From Novosphingobium resinovorum (lineage in GTDB: Bacteria; Pseudomonadota; Alphaproteobacteria; Sphingomonadales; Sphingomonadaceae): DNA of 64,000 nucleotides. Made by a program: the position numbers and the translations under genes. The DNA is taken from NCBI RefSeq assembly GCF_001742225.1, contig NZ_CP017075.1, forward strand, positions 3,038,001 through 3,102,000, read 5' to 3'. The notes below the pieces were generated by a model that ran no database searches, had not been told where the DNA came from, and worked only from the letters and a program-made list of their open reading frames with translations. This document shows positions 25,566 through 35,582 of this stretch, piece after piece (position 1 is the first letter of the stretch; the number at the start of each line of letters is the position of its first letter).

Positions 25566-26422
25566 ATGACGACGCTGTTGCGTTAAAGCAGTCGAAGCGC
25601 TTGCGCTGGTCTTCGGCCAGATCAGGCCATTGAAGAGGCCGTTTGGAGCGGTTGAGACACGGAGGCTTAACGGAGACGTGCCGACATCGAGGTCCATCAG
25701 GATGACCAGACCGGCAACACCGGCATATACGCCTTGCGTTTCAGGCCATGCGCATCCTTCTTCCCGGCCTGCTCCAATGACCACGCCCCGGCTGACCCGG
25801 ACCTGCCCCCGCATATCGGCGTTGCCCGTCCAGCGATCCAACTCTGGCCGTGTCCTGACTAATACCGATCCGGGATCTACGCTCCGACGTTGTCTGCCTC
25901 CTGGCGAAGATGGCAGTTATCCGTGTCTGCATCCGATTCCCTCAACCGTCCACAGGCGCGCACAAGGCGATTCCGCCACCTTGCCCGCACCATATAGGAT
26001 AGCCGTTCGGCGCAGCAATTGGGACAAAACCGCCCTTACTGCTCACGACAGTGAATGACGAGTTTCGCGTCGGTCATTCGCGGGGCGTCGGACGGGATCG
26101 CTGCAGAGTGGGGATTCCCTTTTGGCGTTCAACCCCTCGGTGACGTCGGCGACGATGCAGCCGGTTGGAGTCGTCGGGCACTCCCTGTTGTGCAGGCCAC
26201 CACCGCGAACTCACGCCTATACCTGCGAGACGTAGCCGGTCTTCTCGTCGAGGCCGCCTAGTACCCTGTCCAGTACCTCGGCCGATTGCAGTGGATCACA
26301 GGTCGGGCCGCGCGAAAGATGCATCAGCGCGGTGGCGTCCACGAAGCGCAGCCCATCCGTCAATAAGCTGACCGCCGGCCACTCTGGCTTAGACTCCGGA
26401 AACAGTCCGGGCGGCACCGCTC
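25566..26422. other. Gene-poor stretch between DUF736 leader and YhaN-like gene
   Basis: About 850 bases in which no recognisable protein family is seen on either strand. A 73-codon GTG-start frame (26217-26438, minus) overlaps the end of the YhaN-like gene but has no recognised features. This is probably the DUF736 promoter region plus the left junction of cargo island 2. No direct repeats or insertion-sequence ends were found by eye. Confidence 0.5.
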
Positions 26423-29400
26423 TCAAGCCAGCGAGCACTCGGAGTGGACGTCAGCCCCGACTACCGAACGTGCGATCGACGCGAGATGGGGATGGTGAGT
26501 AAAGAACAGGACCTGCGTGGACTTGGCCAGGTCCGCGAGAACGCGGAAGCCGGCCTCCGACCGCTCGTCGTCGAAGTTGACGAAGAGATCGTCGGCGAGG
26601 AACGGCAGGCGGATGCCGGAAGCGACGGACTGCTCGACGGCGGCGAGGCGCAACGCCAGAAAAAGCTGATCCGTCGTGCCCTCGCTCATGGCGCCGATCT
26701 CGACCACCGCCCTGCCGTCGTCTCGTATCCCGAGCAGACGCGGCATGCCCGCGTCGTTGTCGATCCTCAGCGCAGCGTAGCGCCCGATCGTCAGGGTGGA
26801 GAAGAGTTCGGACGCGCGCAGCAGCATCGGATCCTGGTGGCGCTCGCGGTACTGCTCGATGGCCCAGCGCAGCGTGATCGCCTCGGCTCGCTTCAGGATG
26901 TACTGCTCGGAGAGGACGGCCAGTTCGGCGCGGGCATGGTCCGCGTCGGTCGCCGCGTCGACTGCGCTGTCACCCTCCTGCTCCAGGCTGGCGAATGCCC
27001 TTCGCGCGTCCCCATGTGCAGCCGCCGCAGCGTCCACTTCCGCGTTGAGGTCGGCGAGTTCCGACGAGAGGGTCTGCGTCCTGGACGCGAGACCATCCGG
27101 GTCGACGCCCTCGAGTGAACCGAGCAGTTCCTCCAGACCCTTGCCATCGCCGGCCGACTTGATCGCTGCGTCGGTGTCGGCGACTGACGCGCGCAGGGCA
27201 CGCACCGCCCGCGAGCGCTCGATCGCGCCGGTCAGCTCGTCGATGTCCGTTGCTCCCGTCTCCTCCATCAGGGCGGCCAGCGAATCCAGCGCCGCCGTCA
27301 ACTTCGCGTCCTCCGTCGCCATCTCCTCGTCGCGGTTGCTGACCGTCGCCTGCAGGCTGTCGAGTACGGTGGCGGTGGACCGCGCGGCCGTGAGCCTGGT
27401 GCGCATAATGGCCAGTCGATCGCCGGATTCCTTCGCCGCTGGGATGCCAAGAGCATCGGCCAACGCGACGACCCTGCCGTCGTGCTCACCGGCGTCCCGG
27501 ACCATGCCATCCAGTCGTCCCTTGAGGTCCGACTGGGCTGCGATCTCGACGCGCAGCTCCTCGAGCACGTCCAGCGTGGCGACCGCGCTCTCTATCTCGA
27601 GGCTGAGCCCGGTCTGCTCCAGCTGCTGGCGCCACTGGTCGGTACGGGTGGATGCGGCATCCTCGAGTCGTTTCCTACGCCGCCCGAGCGCTTCGGCGTC
27701 CTGCTCGATTCGGGCCGCCTCGGCTTCGTCGAGCCGCCGCTGCTGCTGCGCCGTCTCGAGGTCGGTCCTCAAGCGCGCGGCGGAGGCAAGCGCGGGAGCG
27801 ATCTCGACCCCCACACGTGCGACATCACCTTCCGGCAGGCACAAGGCGAGCCCCGCAAGGACGGACGCCCTCCGAGCGCTGGTCGCATCGGCCTCTTCGG
27901 CGGCGACGACGGACGCGGCGTGCGCCGATTCCGCCGCGACCCTTTCTGAGCTCCAGGCAAGAAAGCGGATCGGCTCCATGTCGGGATGGCCCGCAGCGGT
28001 GAGCTTCTTACCCCAAGCAGTTCGCGCTGCCTCCCGGCGCCCGGTGAAGGTCTGGGCCCGGATGTCCGCCTGATCGGCATCCAGCAGCAGCTTCGCTGCG
28101 CGGTTGCCCATGTCGGTAAGTCGGCTCGACTCGTCGGCTGCCGCGAACCTGAGATCGCTGCGCTCGTCGGCTTGAGCGAGGGTGGTCTCGAATGCGGCGA
28201 CGGCCTCATTGGGAGCGTCGAGGCGAATTTCAGAGAGCACGTGATCGCGCAGCGGACGCCAGCGTTCATCGCGTTCGGCCCGCGCGCTCGCGATCTCGTC
28301 GGCCGATACCGCCTTGCCTGACGCCAGTTGCTCCATATGGAGGCAGAGCGATGCGGCCTCCGCCTTAGAGCGGGCGGCGGTCGCCAGCTCGCGGTCGACC
28401 TCGGTGGTCAGATCGGAGACCATCTTGCGCACTTCGTCGACTTCGACCTGGCCGATCCTTGGAAGCTCGAGAAGTGACGACGCGCCGCCGCTCCACGGAG
28501 CGAGCCGGACGAGCGCCTGGGCGAGCGTGGTGGCGGCCGAGTCGGCGGTCCTACGCAGTTTCAGGCATCGGGCGTCGATGTCGGCACCGAGCGCGCGTGC
28601 TGCGTCGACGGCGGCGACCACCGTCTTCAGCTCATCCGGCGAGCCGTCGTCGACAGTCGACGTGTTCACTGGTGCAGCCCTCCGCCGCTCCTCGAGCTCC
28701 TGCTCGCTCTCGGCGATCTGACTCAGTGCCGACTTGTCCTCGATATGCGCGAGCGCCAGTTCGCGCAGCTTCGCGCTTGCGATCCGTGATGGTGGATCCG
28801 CCGCCAGTGCGCCGGCTTCCTCCCGGAGGCGCTCGATCCGGCCGGAGCGCGTGGCCTGCTCGGTCGTCAGCCGGACCATGTCGCTGCCAGCCTTTTCGAC
28901 CGCGCCCGATGCCGTCACCAGTTCGTCGATGAGGTCGGCCTGGGCGAGGGTCGCCGCGTCGGCCACCAGCGCCTTCATGCGTTCGGCCGCCTCTTCGGCT
29001 AGCTTGGCGGCAGCGGCCTTCGCCCTTGTCGCGAGCGCGGCGTCGGCCATCGCGGCCTCGGCCATGTCCTCGCGTTGTGCCGGGATGTCGACGGTGGCGC
29101 CGTACTCGGCCAGCGCCGTCAGATGATCTGTCCGAAGACGTGCCAAGGGAGCGATCCGCCGTAATCGCTCCGCTCGGCTGATCTCGGCAAGCAGTTCGTC
29201 CCGCCGTCCCCGCGCGTCTTCCAGCTTGGCCTGCGCCGTCGCCACCGCTGCCTTGCCGTCGAGCCAGGTCTTCGGCCTCAGCGAACGCTCGCGAATGGCC
29301 CGGGCATTTGTCTCGAGTTCTCGCTGCGCGACTGTGAACGACCTCTTGCTCGACGCCCGAGGCCCCCAGATCGCGTCGGCCTCCTGCTCGAGGCGCGCCA

Positions 29401-29881
29401 GTTCGTCGGAGATTCCCGTGAGGCCGGATCCGGCGGCGAACAGCGCCCTACCGAGATCATTGCGCGCCTCCACCATCGCCTTCCCGCCAGCCCGCAGGCC
29501 CTCCTGGTCTAGGCTGAATGACAGACCGAATGTCTCTCGCGTCTGACCTCGGAGCATCGCGAGCAGTGGCCCCTCGTCGATGGGTTTGTCGTCGGGGCCG
29601 AGCAGCGATCCGCTGAGCGCCTTCTTGCGCCGACAGGACATCGTCTGGCCCGCGTCTTCGAGTACGGCGCCGACCCTAAGCAGCGAGTAATCGTACATGA
29701 AGTTGTAGGGCGACCGGCCGGGGAAGCCGAACAGCAGGTCCGAGACCGCCGCCATCGACGTGGTCTTGCCGGCCTCGTTCGCGCCGTAGACCACGTGGAG
29801 GTCGGGTTCGCCGTTGCGGAATGTGAGCGTGCAGTCGTCGAAGTGACCGTAACGCTCGAGTGCGAGGGTAACGAAGCGCAT
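26423..29881 (-). CDS. YhaN/SbcC-like SMC-type ATPase
   Basis: A 1152-residue Rad50/SbcC-type ATPase. Walker A is GANEAGKTT at residues 33-41, preceded by the N-terminal strand pattern RFVTLALERYGHFDD. The centre is a long Ala/Glu/Arg-rich coiled coil. The C-terminal ABC part has LPFLADDLFVNFDDERSEAG (Walker B and D loop) and VLFFTHHPHL. No CxxC zinc hook is apparent, as in YhaN rather than SbcC. It starts two bases after the YhaO-like nuclease gene, so the pair probably forms an SbcCD/Mre11-Rad50-like DNA end-processing complex. Confidence 0.87.
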   Translation of the reverse strand: MRFVTLALERYGHFDDCTLTFRNGEPDLHVVYGANEAGKTTSMAAVSDLLFGFPGRSPYNFMYDYSLLRVGAVLEDAGQTMSCRRKKALSGSLLGPDDKPIDEGPLLAMLRGQTRETFGLSFSLDQEGLRAGGKAMVEARNDLGRALFAAGSGLTGISDELARLEQEADAIWGPRASSKRSFTVAQRELETNARAIRERSLRPKTWLDGKAAVATAQAKLEDARGRRDELLAEISRAERLRRIAPLARLRTDHLTALAEYGATVDIPAQREDMAEAAMADAALATRAKAAAAKLAEEAAERMKALVADAATLAQADLIDELVTASGAVEKAGSDMVRLTTEQATRSGRIERLREEAGALAADPPSRIASAKLRELALAHIEDKSALSQIAESEQELEERRRAAPVNTSTVDDGSPDELKTVVAAVDAARALGADIDARCLKLRRTADSAATTLAQALVRLAPWSGGASSLLELPRIGQVEVDEVRKMVSDLTTEVDRELATAARSKAEAASLCLHMEQLASGKAVSADEIASARAERDERWRPLRDHVLSEIRLDAPNEAVAAFETTLAQADERSDLRFAAADESSRLTDMGNRAAKLLLDADQADIRAQTFTGRREAARTAWGKKLTAAGHPDMEPIRFLAWSSERVAAESAHAASVVAAEEADATSARRASVLAGLALCLPEGDVARVGVEIAPALASAARLRTDLETAQQQRRLDEAEAARIEQDAEALGRRRKRLEDAASTRTDQWRQQLEQTGLSLEIESAVATLDVLEELRVEIAAQSDLKGRLDGMVRDAGEHDGRVVALADALGIPAAKESGDRLAIMRTRLTAARSTATVLDSLQATVSNRDEEMATEDAKLTAALDSLAALMEETGATDIDELTGAIERSRAVRALRASVADTDAAIKSAGDGKGLEELLGSLEGVDPDGLASRTQTLSSELADLNAEVDAAAAAHGDARRAFASLEQEGDSAVDAATDADHARAELAVLSEQYILKRAEAITLRWAIEQYRERHQDPMLLRASELFSTLTIGRYAALRIDNDAGMPRLLGIRDDGRAVVEIGAMSEGTTDQLFLALRLAAVEQSVASGIRLPFLADDLFVNFDDERSEAGFRVLADLAKSTQVLFFTHHPHLASIARSVVGADVHSECSLA

Positions 29882-29883
29882 CT

Positions 29884-31152
29884 CTACGCCTCTCCGGTCA
29901 GGCGTGACTGGAGCGCGAGCGTCGCTGTCGCCAACACCGCAGTCCAGTCGCCATCGCTCGCGGACCGCCGCAGGCCCTCGTCGTCAGCCTCCTCCGGTAA
30001 TTGGCCCAGCGAGGTCTTCGCGGCTAGCAGAAACGGGGCGAGGTCCTCGGCGAGCAGGGCGGCGAGGGTCGGGTCGGTCGCCGCCTGTCCGATGAGCGAT
30101 GCGAGGTCGTCCCCGATCACCATCTGCTGCGCCTGCGCCGGCGAGGTGACCAGCACCTTCACCTTCTCGATGAACAGGTCTGGCGAGATCGATGCCGACA
30201 CCGCGCGGGCGTCGTCGCGGAGAGACCCCACCCCGTCGTGGAGGGCACCTGCGCCCGGGGTCTGCCCCGTCAGCGAGACCCGCGCGACGAGTGGCAGGCC
30301 AGCAGCGTTGCCCTGCCAAGCCGACAGAAGCGAGGCGCGCATGAGTGATGAGACGGCGTCCGCCGGGGCATCGGTGCATTCCACCTCAACACGCGCCCAG
30401 CGCAGAACGTCGAGCTCGACGCGCTCGATGGCGACGACCTGCGCATCCTCGACCGTCACGATCACGGCACCCTTCGGGCCGGTCTCCCGGATAGTGCGTC
30501 CCTGCGTATTGCCGGGGAACACGACGTACGGGTCCTCGCATACGATCTCGTGCTCGTGGACATGGCCTAGCGCCCAGTAGTCGTAATGCTTCGACTTGAG
30601 GTCATCGAGGCTGCACGGGGCGTACGCGGCGTGTCCCTGCCGGCCGGCCAGGGCAGTGTGAAGCATCCCGATATTGAAGTGGTGGTTTGTCGCGTCGGGG
30701 TAGGCGAGCACGAGGTTGTCCGTCACGGCAGGCGTCGCAAAGCTCTGGCCGTGCACAGCGACCGCGAGGTCGGGAAGCGTGTAGGTCTCGGGTCGCTTGG
30801 AGCCGAACAGCCTCACATTCGGTGGCCAAGGTATACTGCGCGTCAGCACAGACTCCGCGTCGTGGTTGCCCGAGAGAAGGAAGACCGGGATGTCGGCTTG
30901 GTTGAGTCGCCCCATGGCGCGGGCGAAGTAGAGCCCCGTGCCCATGTCCTTCCAATCGCCGTCGAACAGGTCGCCGGCGATCAGTACGAAGTCGACGGCC
31001 TCGTCGATGGCACGCTGTACGAGATTGTCGAAGGCGGCCCGGGTTGCGCCGCGGATATCGTCCTCCGGCATCCCCTCGTACCGCGACAGGCCACGGAGAG
31101 GGCTGTCGAGATGGATATCGGCGGCGTGTAGAAAACGAAATTCGGTCATCAC
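29884..31152 (-). CDS. YhaO/SbcD-like metallophosphoesterase nuclease
   Basis: A 422-residue calcineurin-like nuclease with the Mre11/SbcD metal-binding set: D12 and H14 in ADIHLDSPL, GDLFDGD at 60-66, GNHD at 95-98, H165 in GMLHTALAG and GHVHEHE at 196-202. The C-terminal part would bind the partner ATPase encoded immediately downstream. Together they would recognise and cut DNA ends. The ATG at 31152 is followed by a second ATG; either could be used. Confidence 0.9.
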   Translation of the reverse strand: MMTEFRFLHAADIHLDSPLRGLSRYEGMPEDDIRGATRAAFDNLVQRAIDEAVDFVLIAGDLFDGDWKDMGTGLYFARAMGRLNQADIPVFLLSGNHDAESVLTRSIPWPPNVRLFGSKRPETYTLPDLAVAVHGQSFATPAVTDNLVLAYPDATNHHFNIGMLHTALAGRQGHAAYAPCSLDDLKSKHYDYWALGHVHEHEIVCEDPYVVFPGNTQGRTIRETGPKGAVIVTVEDAQVVAIERVELDVLRWARVEVECTDAPADAVSSLMRASLLSAWQGNAAGLPLVARVSLTGQTPGAGALHDGVGSLRDDARAVSASISPDLFIEKVKVLVTSPAQAQQMVIGDDLASLIGQAATDPTLAALLAEDLAPFLLAAKTSLGQLPEEADDEGLRRSASDGDWTAVLATATLALQSRLTGEA

Positions 31153-31212
31153 TATTTATCCCCGGGAGCGCCAGTAAAAGCGCCTGCCTCCATCTGCACC
31201 GTCGTTGAGCGT

Positions 31213-33510
31213 TTAGCGGCAGAGGCTCTTCAGACGCTCGATGTGCTTGGAATCGACTTTCTCAATCATATCGAAGAGCGCGGCAGCCGCTCCCTTCGTT
31301 TCCTCCAGCGTCATAGTCGAGAAGGACAGCAAGTCGTCAATGTTGTCAGAGTGAGATTCGACCTGGGCGAGCCGCTCGAGGGCGGCCAGCTGCTCCCGAT
31401 CCAGCTCGGGGTAGTCGGTGCACAGCTTGTCGAGCTGTCCGGGCAGCCCACCGCCGCCTGGGCACTTGAAGGCCAGGAACACGTCGAGCACCCGCCGGAT
31501 CACGTTGGGGATCATGTAGCCATGGTCGTCGTAAGCGTCGGGCTGCTCTACGAACCTGAGCACGTGGCTGAAGAGGAAGTGGTATTCGGAATCGTACTCG
31601 CGGAGCAGCTTCGACATCTCGATGATCTTCGAGGACCGACGGGGCTGCCCCTCCGGGATCGTCACGTCGATGAAGAGGAACGTCGCCGTCGGGTCCTTGC
31701 CAGCCGGAGGACGGGCCCTGCCTTTCCAGGCCTTCCTGAACTCGTTCATGCACTGCAGGTTGTGGGTGAGGATGAACACCTGCGCGGCCTTTTCGAGGCG
31801 GGTCTTCACGAGGGAGCACGCGAAGTTTAGCGCCTTCGTGTCCAGGCTCGACACCGGATCGTCGACGACCACGATCACGTCCTTCAGCTTCCGATTGTCT
31901 GCCTCGATGGACGACAGAAAGTAGGATATCGCAATCGCGGTCTTCTCGCCCTCGCTCGGGGCGCCGGTGATCGGCGTGCCGTGCCGCTGGAGTTCGTAGC
32001 CCTCGTCGACGGGATTGATCGTGAGTTCGCCGTGTCCAAGATACGCCGCGATCAGCTTGTTGATTACCCCGGCGGCGGGTCCGTGTGTCCTTATCTGCTG
32101 GCGGAGTTCGCGAGCCTTCTCCCGCAGCGCCGCAGCACCGTCGGTTTCGACCTTCAGCTTATCCGTCGCGTCGTCGAGCTCCTTCGCCGTCTTCGCGTAG
32201 TCGTCGCGGCAGTCGACGATGAAGTGTCGCCGTATCGAGGTCTCGGCGGCTTCCTTGTGCTTCGCGAAATCGGTAACCGCCTGGTTGTGGGCCGCAATGG
32301 CCTCGTTGATGGTCGCGACGCCCGCAGCAAGCCGCTCCGCGGTGGCGAGGACATCCGCCTCTGCGGCGACATCCGTCATGTCGGCGGGCGTGGCTGGACG
32401 CTCCAGCTTCGCGGAGAGTACCGTCTGCAGCGTGCCTAGCTGCTTCGCGAGCAGGCGCACGTCCTTCGACACATTCTCACGGACATCCCTGAAAGCGGCC
32501 CGCAGCTCCGTCGCCAAATCGTCCAAGGCGGGTATCTTGGCGCCCATTTGGGTCGATGACTGGATGAGACCGCTCAGCCGCTCGGCAGTCTTATTGAGGC
32601 GTGCGACGAACTGATCGACCCTGTCGTCGAGGGCGGCGGCGAGGAGCCCGCGACGCTCGGCCGAGATCGCGTTACCGCAGAGGAGGCAGTCCGCGATCCC
32701 GCGAGTTTCGTGGTACTCATGCCCGTGCTTCAGCCAAAGCAGTATGTCGGGATACTGCTGCACCTCGTCGAGCGCCACCGTCGCCAGCGACTGGCCGCAG
32801 ACGTCGGCGATGAAGCGGTAGGCAGTCTCGATGGAGGCCTTTTCGAACGACATCGCTTCGAGGCGCGGCATCGGCTCTTCAAGCCGGCGCATGTCCTCGG
32901 CCGCCTTCAATTCGTCGTCCGTGAGTGCGGGCCGATCATCGTCCTTCCAGGCGTCGTAATCCTTGGCGAGAGCCGGCGCCTCGTACTTGCGGCTGCCGAG
33001 GTGGAGGCGGGATGCGACCGACTTGGCGCGCTCCCTCTTGTAGTTGGCGAACGTCTTCTCCGCTGCCGTCTCTGTTGCGGATGCAGTATCCCTCTTTGCA
33101 TCCGCCTGGATGATGTCGCCTTCGACCTTCGTCAGCTCGTTAGCGGCTTCAGCCTGGTCCGTGCCGATGTAGAACACAGGGTTCGCGCGCCCTGCGGCCC
33201 ATTGCAGGTTCTGCTCGATGTAGTCCGAGTTAAAGACCAGCAGCCGCTGCTCGAGGCCGATGGGATTGTTAGGGCATCCAAACGCTGAGCCATCGTCTAG
33301 CTCCACCTCGAATGTGCCACCCGCGGGGAGCTTGGGGTGCGGTCCGCCGGCCTCGAGACTCGCGAAGAGGCGAGACAGGGTGCTCTTCCCCGACCCATTG
33401 AATCCGTAGACGAGATTGTAGCGGCGGAACTGGAGAGAGGTCGAGCGAGCGCCGCGGTCGGCGTATATCCCCATTCCTTGCAATGATTTAATGTTTTTTA
33501 TGATCCCCAT
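31213..33510 (-). CDS. AAA_13-family ATPase, RloC-like
   Basis: A 765-residue ABC/SMC-type ATPase: Walker A GFNGSGKST at residues 36-44, a central coiled coil broken by CLLC near residue 275 (a zinc-hook-like CxxC), and Walker B VIVVVDDPVSSLD near 548, followed by VFILTHNLQC. Length, split ATPase and central CxxC fit RloC, an anticodon nuclease that links DNA damage or phage attack to tRNA cleavage. The catalytic Arg-Glu-His set of RloC/PrrC could not be assigned confidently in the C-terminal part (REYDSEYHFLFSH is a candidate area). The nuclease function is therefore unproven. Confidence 0.75.
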   Translation of the reverse strand: MGIIKNIKSLQGMGIYADRGARSTSLQFRRYNLVYGFNGSGKSTLSRLFASLEAGGPHPKLPAGGTFEVELDDGSAFGCPNNPIGLEQRLLVFNSDYIEQNLQWAAGRANPVFYIGTDQAEAANELTKVEGDIIQADAKRDTASATETAAEKTFANYKRERAKSVASRLHLGSRKYEAPALAKDYDAWKDDDRPALTDDELKAAEDMRRLEEPMPRLEAMSFEKASIETAYRFIADVCGQSLATVALDEVQQYPDILLWLKHGHEYHETRGIADCLLCGNAISAERRGLLAAALDDRVDQFVARLNKTAERLSGLIQSSTQMGAKIPALDDLATELRAAFRDVRENVSKDVRLLAKQLGTLQTVLSAKLERPATPADMTDVAAEADVLATAERLAAGVATINEAIAAHNQAVTDFAKHKEAAETSIRRHFIVDCRDDYAKTAKELDDATDKLKVETDGAAALREKARELRQQIRTHGPAAGVINKLIAAYLGHGELTINPVDEGYELQRHGTPITGAPSEGEKTAIAISYFLSSIEADNRKLKDVIVVVDDPVSSLDTKALNFACSLVKTRLEKAAQVFILTHNLQCMNEFRKAWKGRARPPAGKDPTATFLFIDVTIPEGQPRRSSKIIEMSKLLREYDSEYHFLFSHVLRFVEQPDAYDDHGYMIPNVIRRVLDVFLAFKCPGGGGLPGQLDKLCTDYPELDREQLAALERLAQVESHSDNIDDLLSFSTMTLEETKGAAAALFDMIEKVDSKHIERLKSLCR

Positions 33511-33758
33511 CGTTGGAGTTCATGCGTTGGCATGGCCGTTGTCAACTTTTCAATTCGAAAGTCCGAACGTTCAGGCCGTGCGCACCTCAAGATGAACAGC
33601 TTGTGGTTACGGTAGTCAGCCAGCCGCTCGACAAGCGACCGGTCCTAGTGAAACCTGCCGTTCCATAGCCTCACCTTCGAACGGCATGAGTTGCAAGCGG
33701 ACATACAAAGAGAGCAGCCGACTGGCAGCTAAGGGCTCTCCGCAACGGCATTGCCCCC

Positions 33759-34199
33759 TCACATGCGGGCGAAGCTCCCGTCCGCAGGCGCGGTTGCAGC
33801 CATGCCCGCGACGCGCAGAAAGGCCGTCACGCCCACAGCGGCTGCGCCGATCACCGAAAAGATGATCTGCCAAGTTTCGGACGGCATCATGTGTTTGACG
33901 ATACCGAGCGTTGCATGAAACCCGGCAACACCAGCCGGTGCGACAAAGGCCAGCGCGATCAGCAGCCGCGCCCAGATCGGGCGGATCAGCATGAGCAAGC
34001 CCTGACCGACGGCCAGTGTCAGGCCAGCGGCGACGAGGCCGACGAGAATCGCGCCAAGCCAGCCAGAACCCGTGCCATAGGCCCAGGTGCCTGCGGTCAA
34101 GCCGATGAAGAACGGTAGGGAAAAGACGGCGAGATTGAACAGCAACCAGCACATGGTGCCGATGGCCGCGATGGAAACAAGAATTCCGAGAACGATCAT
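33759..34199 (-). CDS. ICE-conserved small membrane protein
   Basis: A 146-residue, very hydrophobic protein from the ATG at 34199 (MIVLGILVSIAAIGTMCWLL). About four membrane segments are visible at residues 1-40, 48-75, 80-105 and 112-130, then a short polar tail. No enzymatic motif is present. It lies between cargo island 2 and the DUF2493 gene, in the same direction as the ICE housekeeping genes. I do not recognise a named family. The 248 bases downstream (33511-33758) contain no gene. Confidence 0.65.
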   Translation of the reverse strand: MIVLGILVSIAAIGTMCWLLFNLAVFSLPFFIGLTAGTWAYGTGSGWLGAILVGLVAAGLTLAVGQGLLMLIRPIWARLLIALAFVAPAGVAGFHATLGIVKHMMPSETWQIIFSVIGAAAVGVTAFLRVAGMAATAPADGSFARM

Positions 34200-34349
34200 G
34201 GTGGTGTCTCCGTGCAAGGGATTGAACGGTTGCGCCTTCCACCACCACCATGGCGCAAGGCGGAATATAGCATGAACATGCTTGCCGGCGCGAGCCAGAA
34301 TGATCGGTGGTTTCGACCATCCGGCTTATGGCAATGGGAAAGGCAGCGC

Positions 34350-35276
34350 TCACGCGCTGCCCGTTCCGAAGCGATAGACCGGGATGCCCATCTTGCGGGC
34401 CTTGTCGGCCAGGTTGTCCTGAATGCCGGTGCCGGGAAAGATGATGACGCCGATCGGCATGATGCCAAGCATCTGGTCGTTGCGCTTGAAGGGCGCGGCC
34501 TTGGCGTGTTTTGTCCAGTCGGGCTTGAAGGCGACCTGCGCGACCTTGCGATTATTGGCCCAGGTGGCCGCGATGCGCTCGGAGCCTTTCGGCGATCCAC
34601 CATGCATGAGCACCATGTCCGGGTGTTTGGTATGGATCTGATCGAGCTTGGCCCAGATCGTCTTGTGATCGGTGGTGTCGCCGCCCGAAAAGGCGATCTT
34701 CGGTCCGGCGGGCAGCAGCACCTCGTTATCGGCCCGGCGTTTGGCGGCGATGAAGTCGCGGCTGTCGATCATGGCCGAGGTCATCTGGCGATGGTTGACC
34801 CGTGAGCCGGAGCGCTGTGACCAGGGCGTGCCGGTGGTGCGCAGATAGATGTCGGCAGCGGTGTCGCGGAAGGTCTCCATGCTGTCGCGGCGCTCGATCA
34901 GGCTTTGACCCGCGCCGATCAGGGTCTCCAACTGGACGGATTTGACCTCGCTGCCGTCCTGTTCGCGCTGAAGGCGCTTCTGGGCTTGCTCGTTATCGTC
35001 GAGTTTGCGTTCGATTCGCTCCACGGCACGGTGGAAGGTGTTCACGGTGGACCACATGATCTCGTCGAGGTCGAAATCGAGGCTGGTGTCGGCCATGGTG
35101 GAAATCAGGGCATCGAAGATGTCGGCGACCGCGCCCTGGATGACATTGTCTTCAGGCGTGATCCGGGGATCGGCCTCGTCCTCGGTGGGACGGTAGCCAT
35201 AGAGTTCGAGGTCTTCGATGACATGGCCGGTCGGGGATGTGCTGTGATCGCGTTCAAATTCGTCATGTGCGTCCAT
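34350..35276 (-). CDS. DUF2493 (SLOG-fold) domain protein
   Basis: A 308-residue protein. The N-terminal 190 residues are helical and acidic. The C-terminal DUF2493 domain has the Rossmann-like nucleotide-binding pattern IAFSGGDTTDHKTIWAKLDQ, MVLMHGGSPKGSERIAATWA and VIIFPGTGIQDNLADKA. SLOG-type domains bind nucleotides or nucleotide-derived ligands; for this ICE-conserved member the ligand is unknown. The ATG at 35276 lies at the end of the type B structured leader (35301-35446). Confidence 0.85.
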   Translation of the reverse strand: MDAHDEFERDHSTSPTGHVIEDLELYGYRPTEDEADPRITPEDNVIQGAVADIFDALISTMADTSLDFDLDEIMWSTVNTFHRAVERIERKLDDNEQAQKRLQREQDGSEVKSVQLETLIGAGQSLIERRDSMETFRDTAADIYLRTTGTPWSQRSGSRVNHRQMTSAMIDSRDFIAAKRRADNEVLLPAGPKIAFSGGDTTDHKTIWAKLDQIHTKHPDMVLMHGGSPKGSERIAATWANNRKVAQVAFKPDWTKHAKAAPFKRNDQMLGIMPIGVIIFPGTGIQDNLADKARKMGIPVYRFGTGSA

Positions 35277-35300
35277 GGGATGCGTCCTTCGGTTGGACCG

Positions 35301-35446
35301 CGACCGTCGCGGCCTTCATGGCGACGAAAGCCCACGGGTGCTCCGGTCTGGCAGCCCGAGCCCTTTGCGAGGGCCTTGATGGCAAAGCCCGGCTGATTTG
35401 TTTCGCGCTGTAAAGGCGGCTCTGCCGCCGACGGAAATCAGTCGGG
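35301..35446 (-). promoter_or_regulatory. Structured leader type B, copy 2 (upstream of DUF2493 gene)
   Basis: The outer stem has 12-base arms 35388-35399 (CCCGGCTGATTT) and 35435-35446 (AAATCAGTCGGG) with a single G-U pair. It encloses GGCGGC-TCT-GCCGCC. Then come a GCCC-TTTGC-GAGGGC hairpin (about 35360-35376) and the block GCGGCCTTCATGGCGACGA (35309-35327). The order and spacing match copy 1 at 25428-25565, while the outer-stem bases differ but remain paired. Confidence 0.6.
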
Positions 35447-35582
35447 CGCCGCCATTGCCGGACCGGAGTGTTTGTGGGCCGATCGCCCTCTCAGAAGGCC
35501 AAGGCGTGGTCCTCTGCCGATGATGGTGCAGCCCCGCGCTCATGACAGGATCGATCCTGCCCGATCACGGCCCCGGTGGCGG

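Noticed and set aside
26217..26438. GTG-start 73-codon frame overlapping the end of the YhaN-like gene
   Set aside because: No ribosome-binding site of note, no recognised motif, and overlap with a solid gene.
26796..28073. Serine/alanine-rich plus-strand frame opposite the YhaN-like gene
   Set aside because: Low-complexity reading of the coiled-coil coding strand; no start context or motif.
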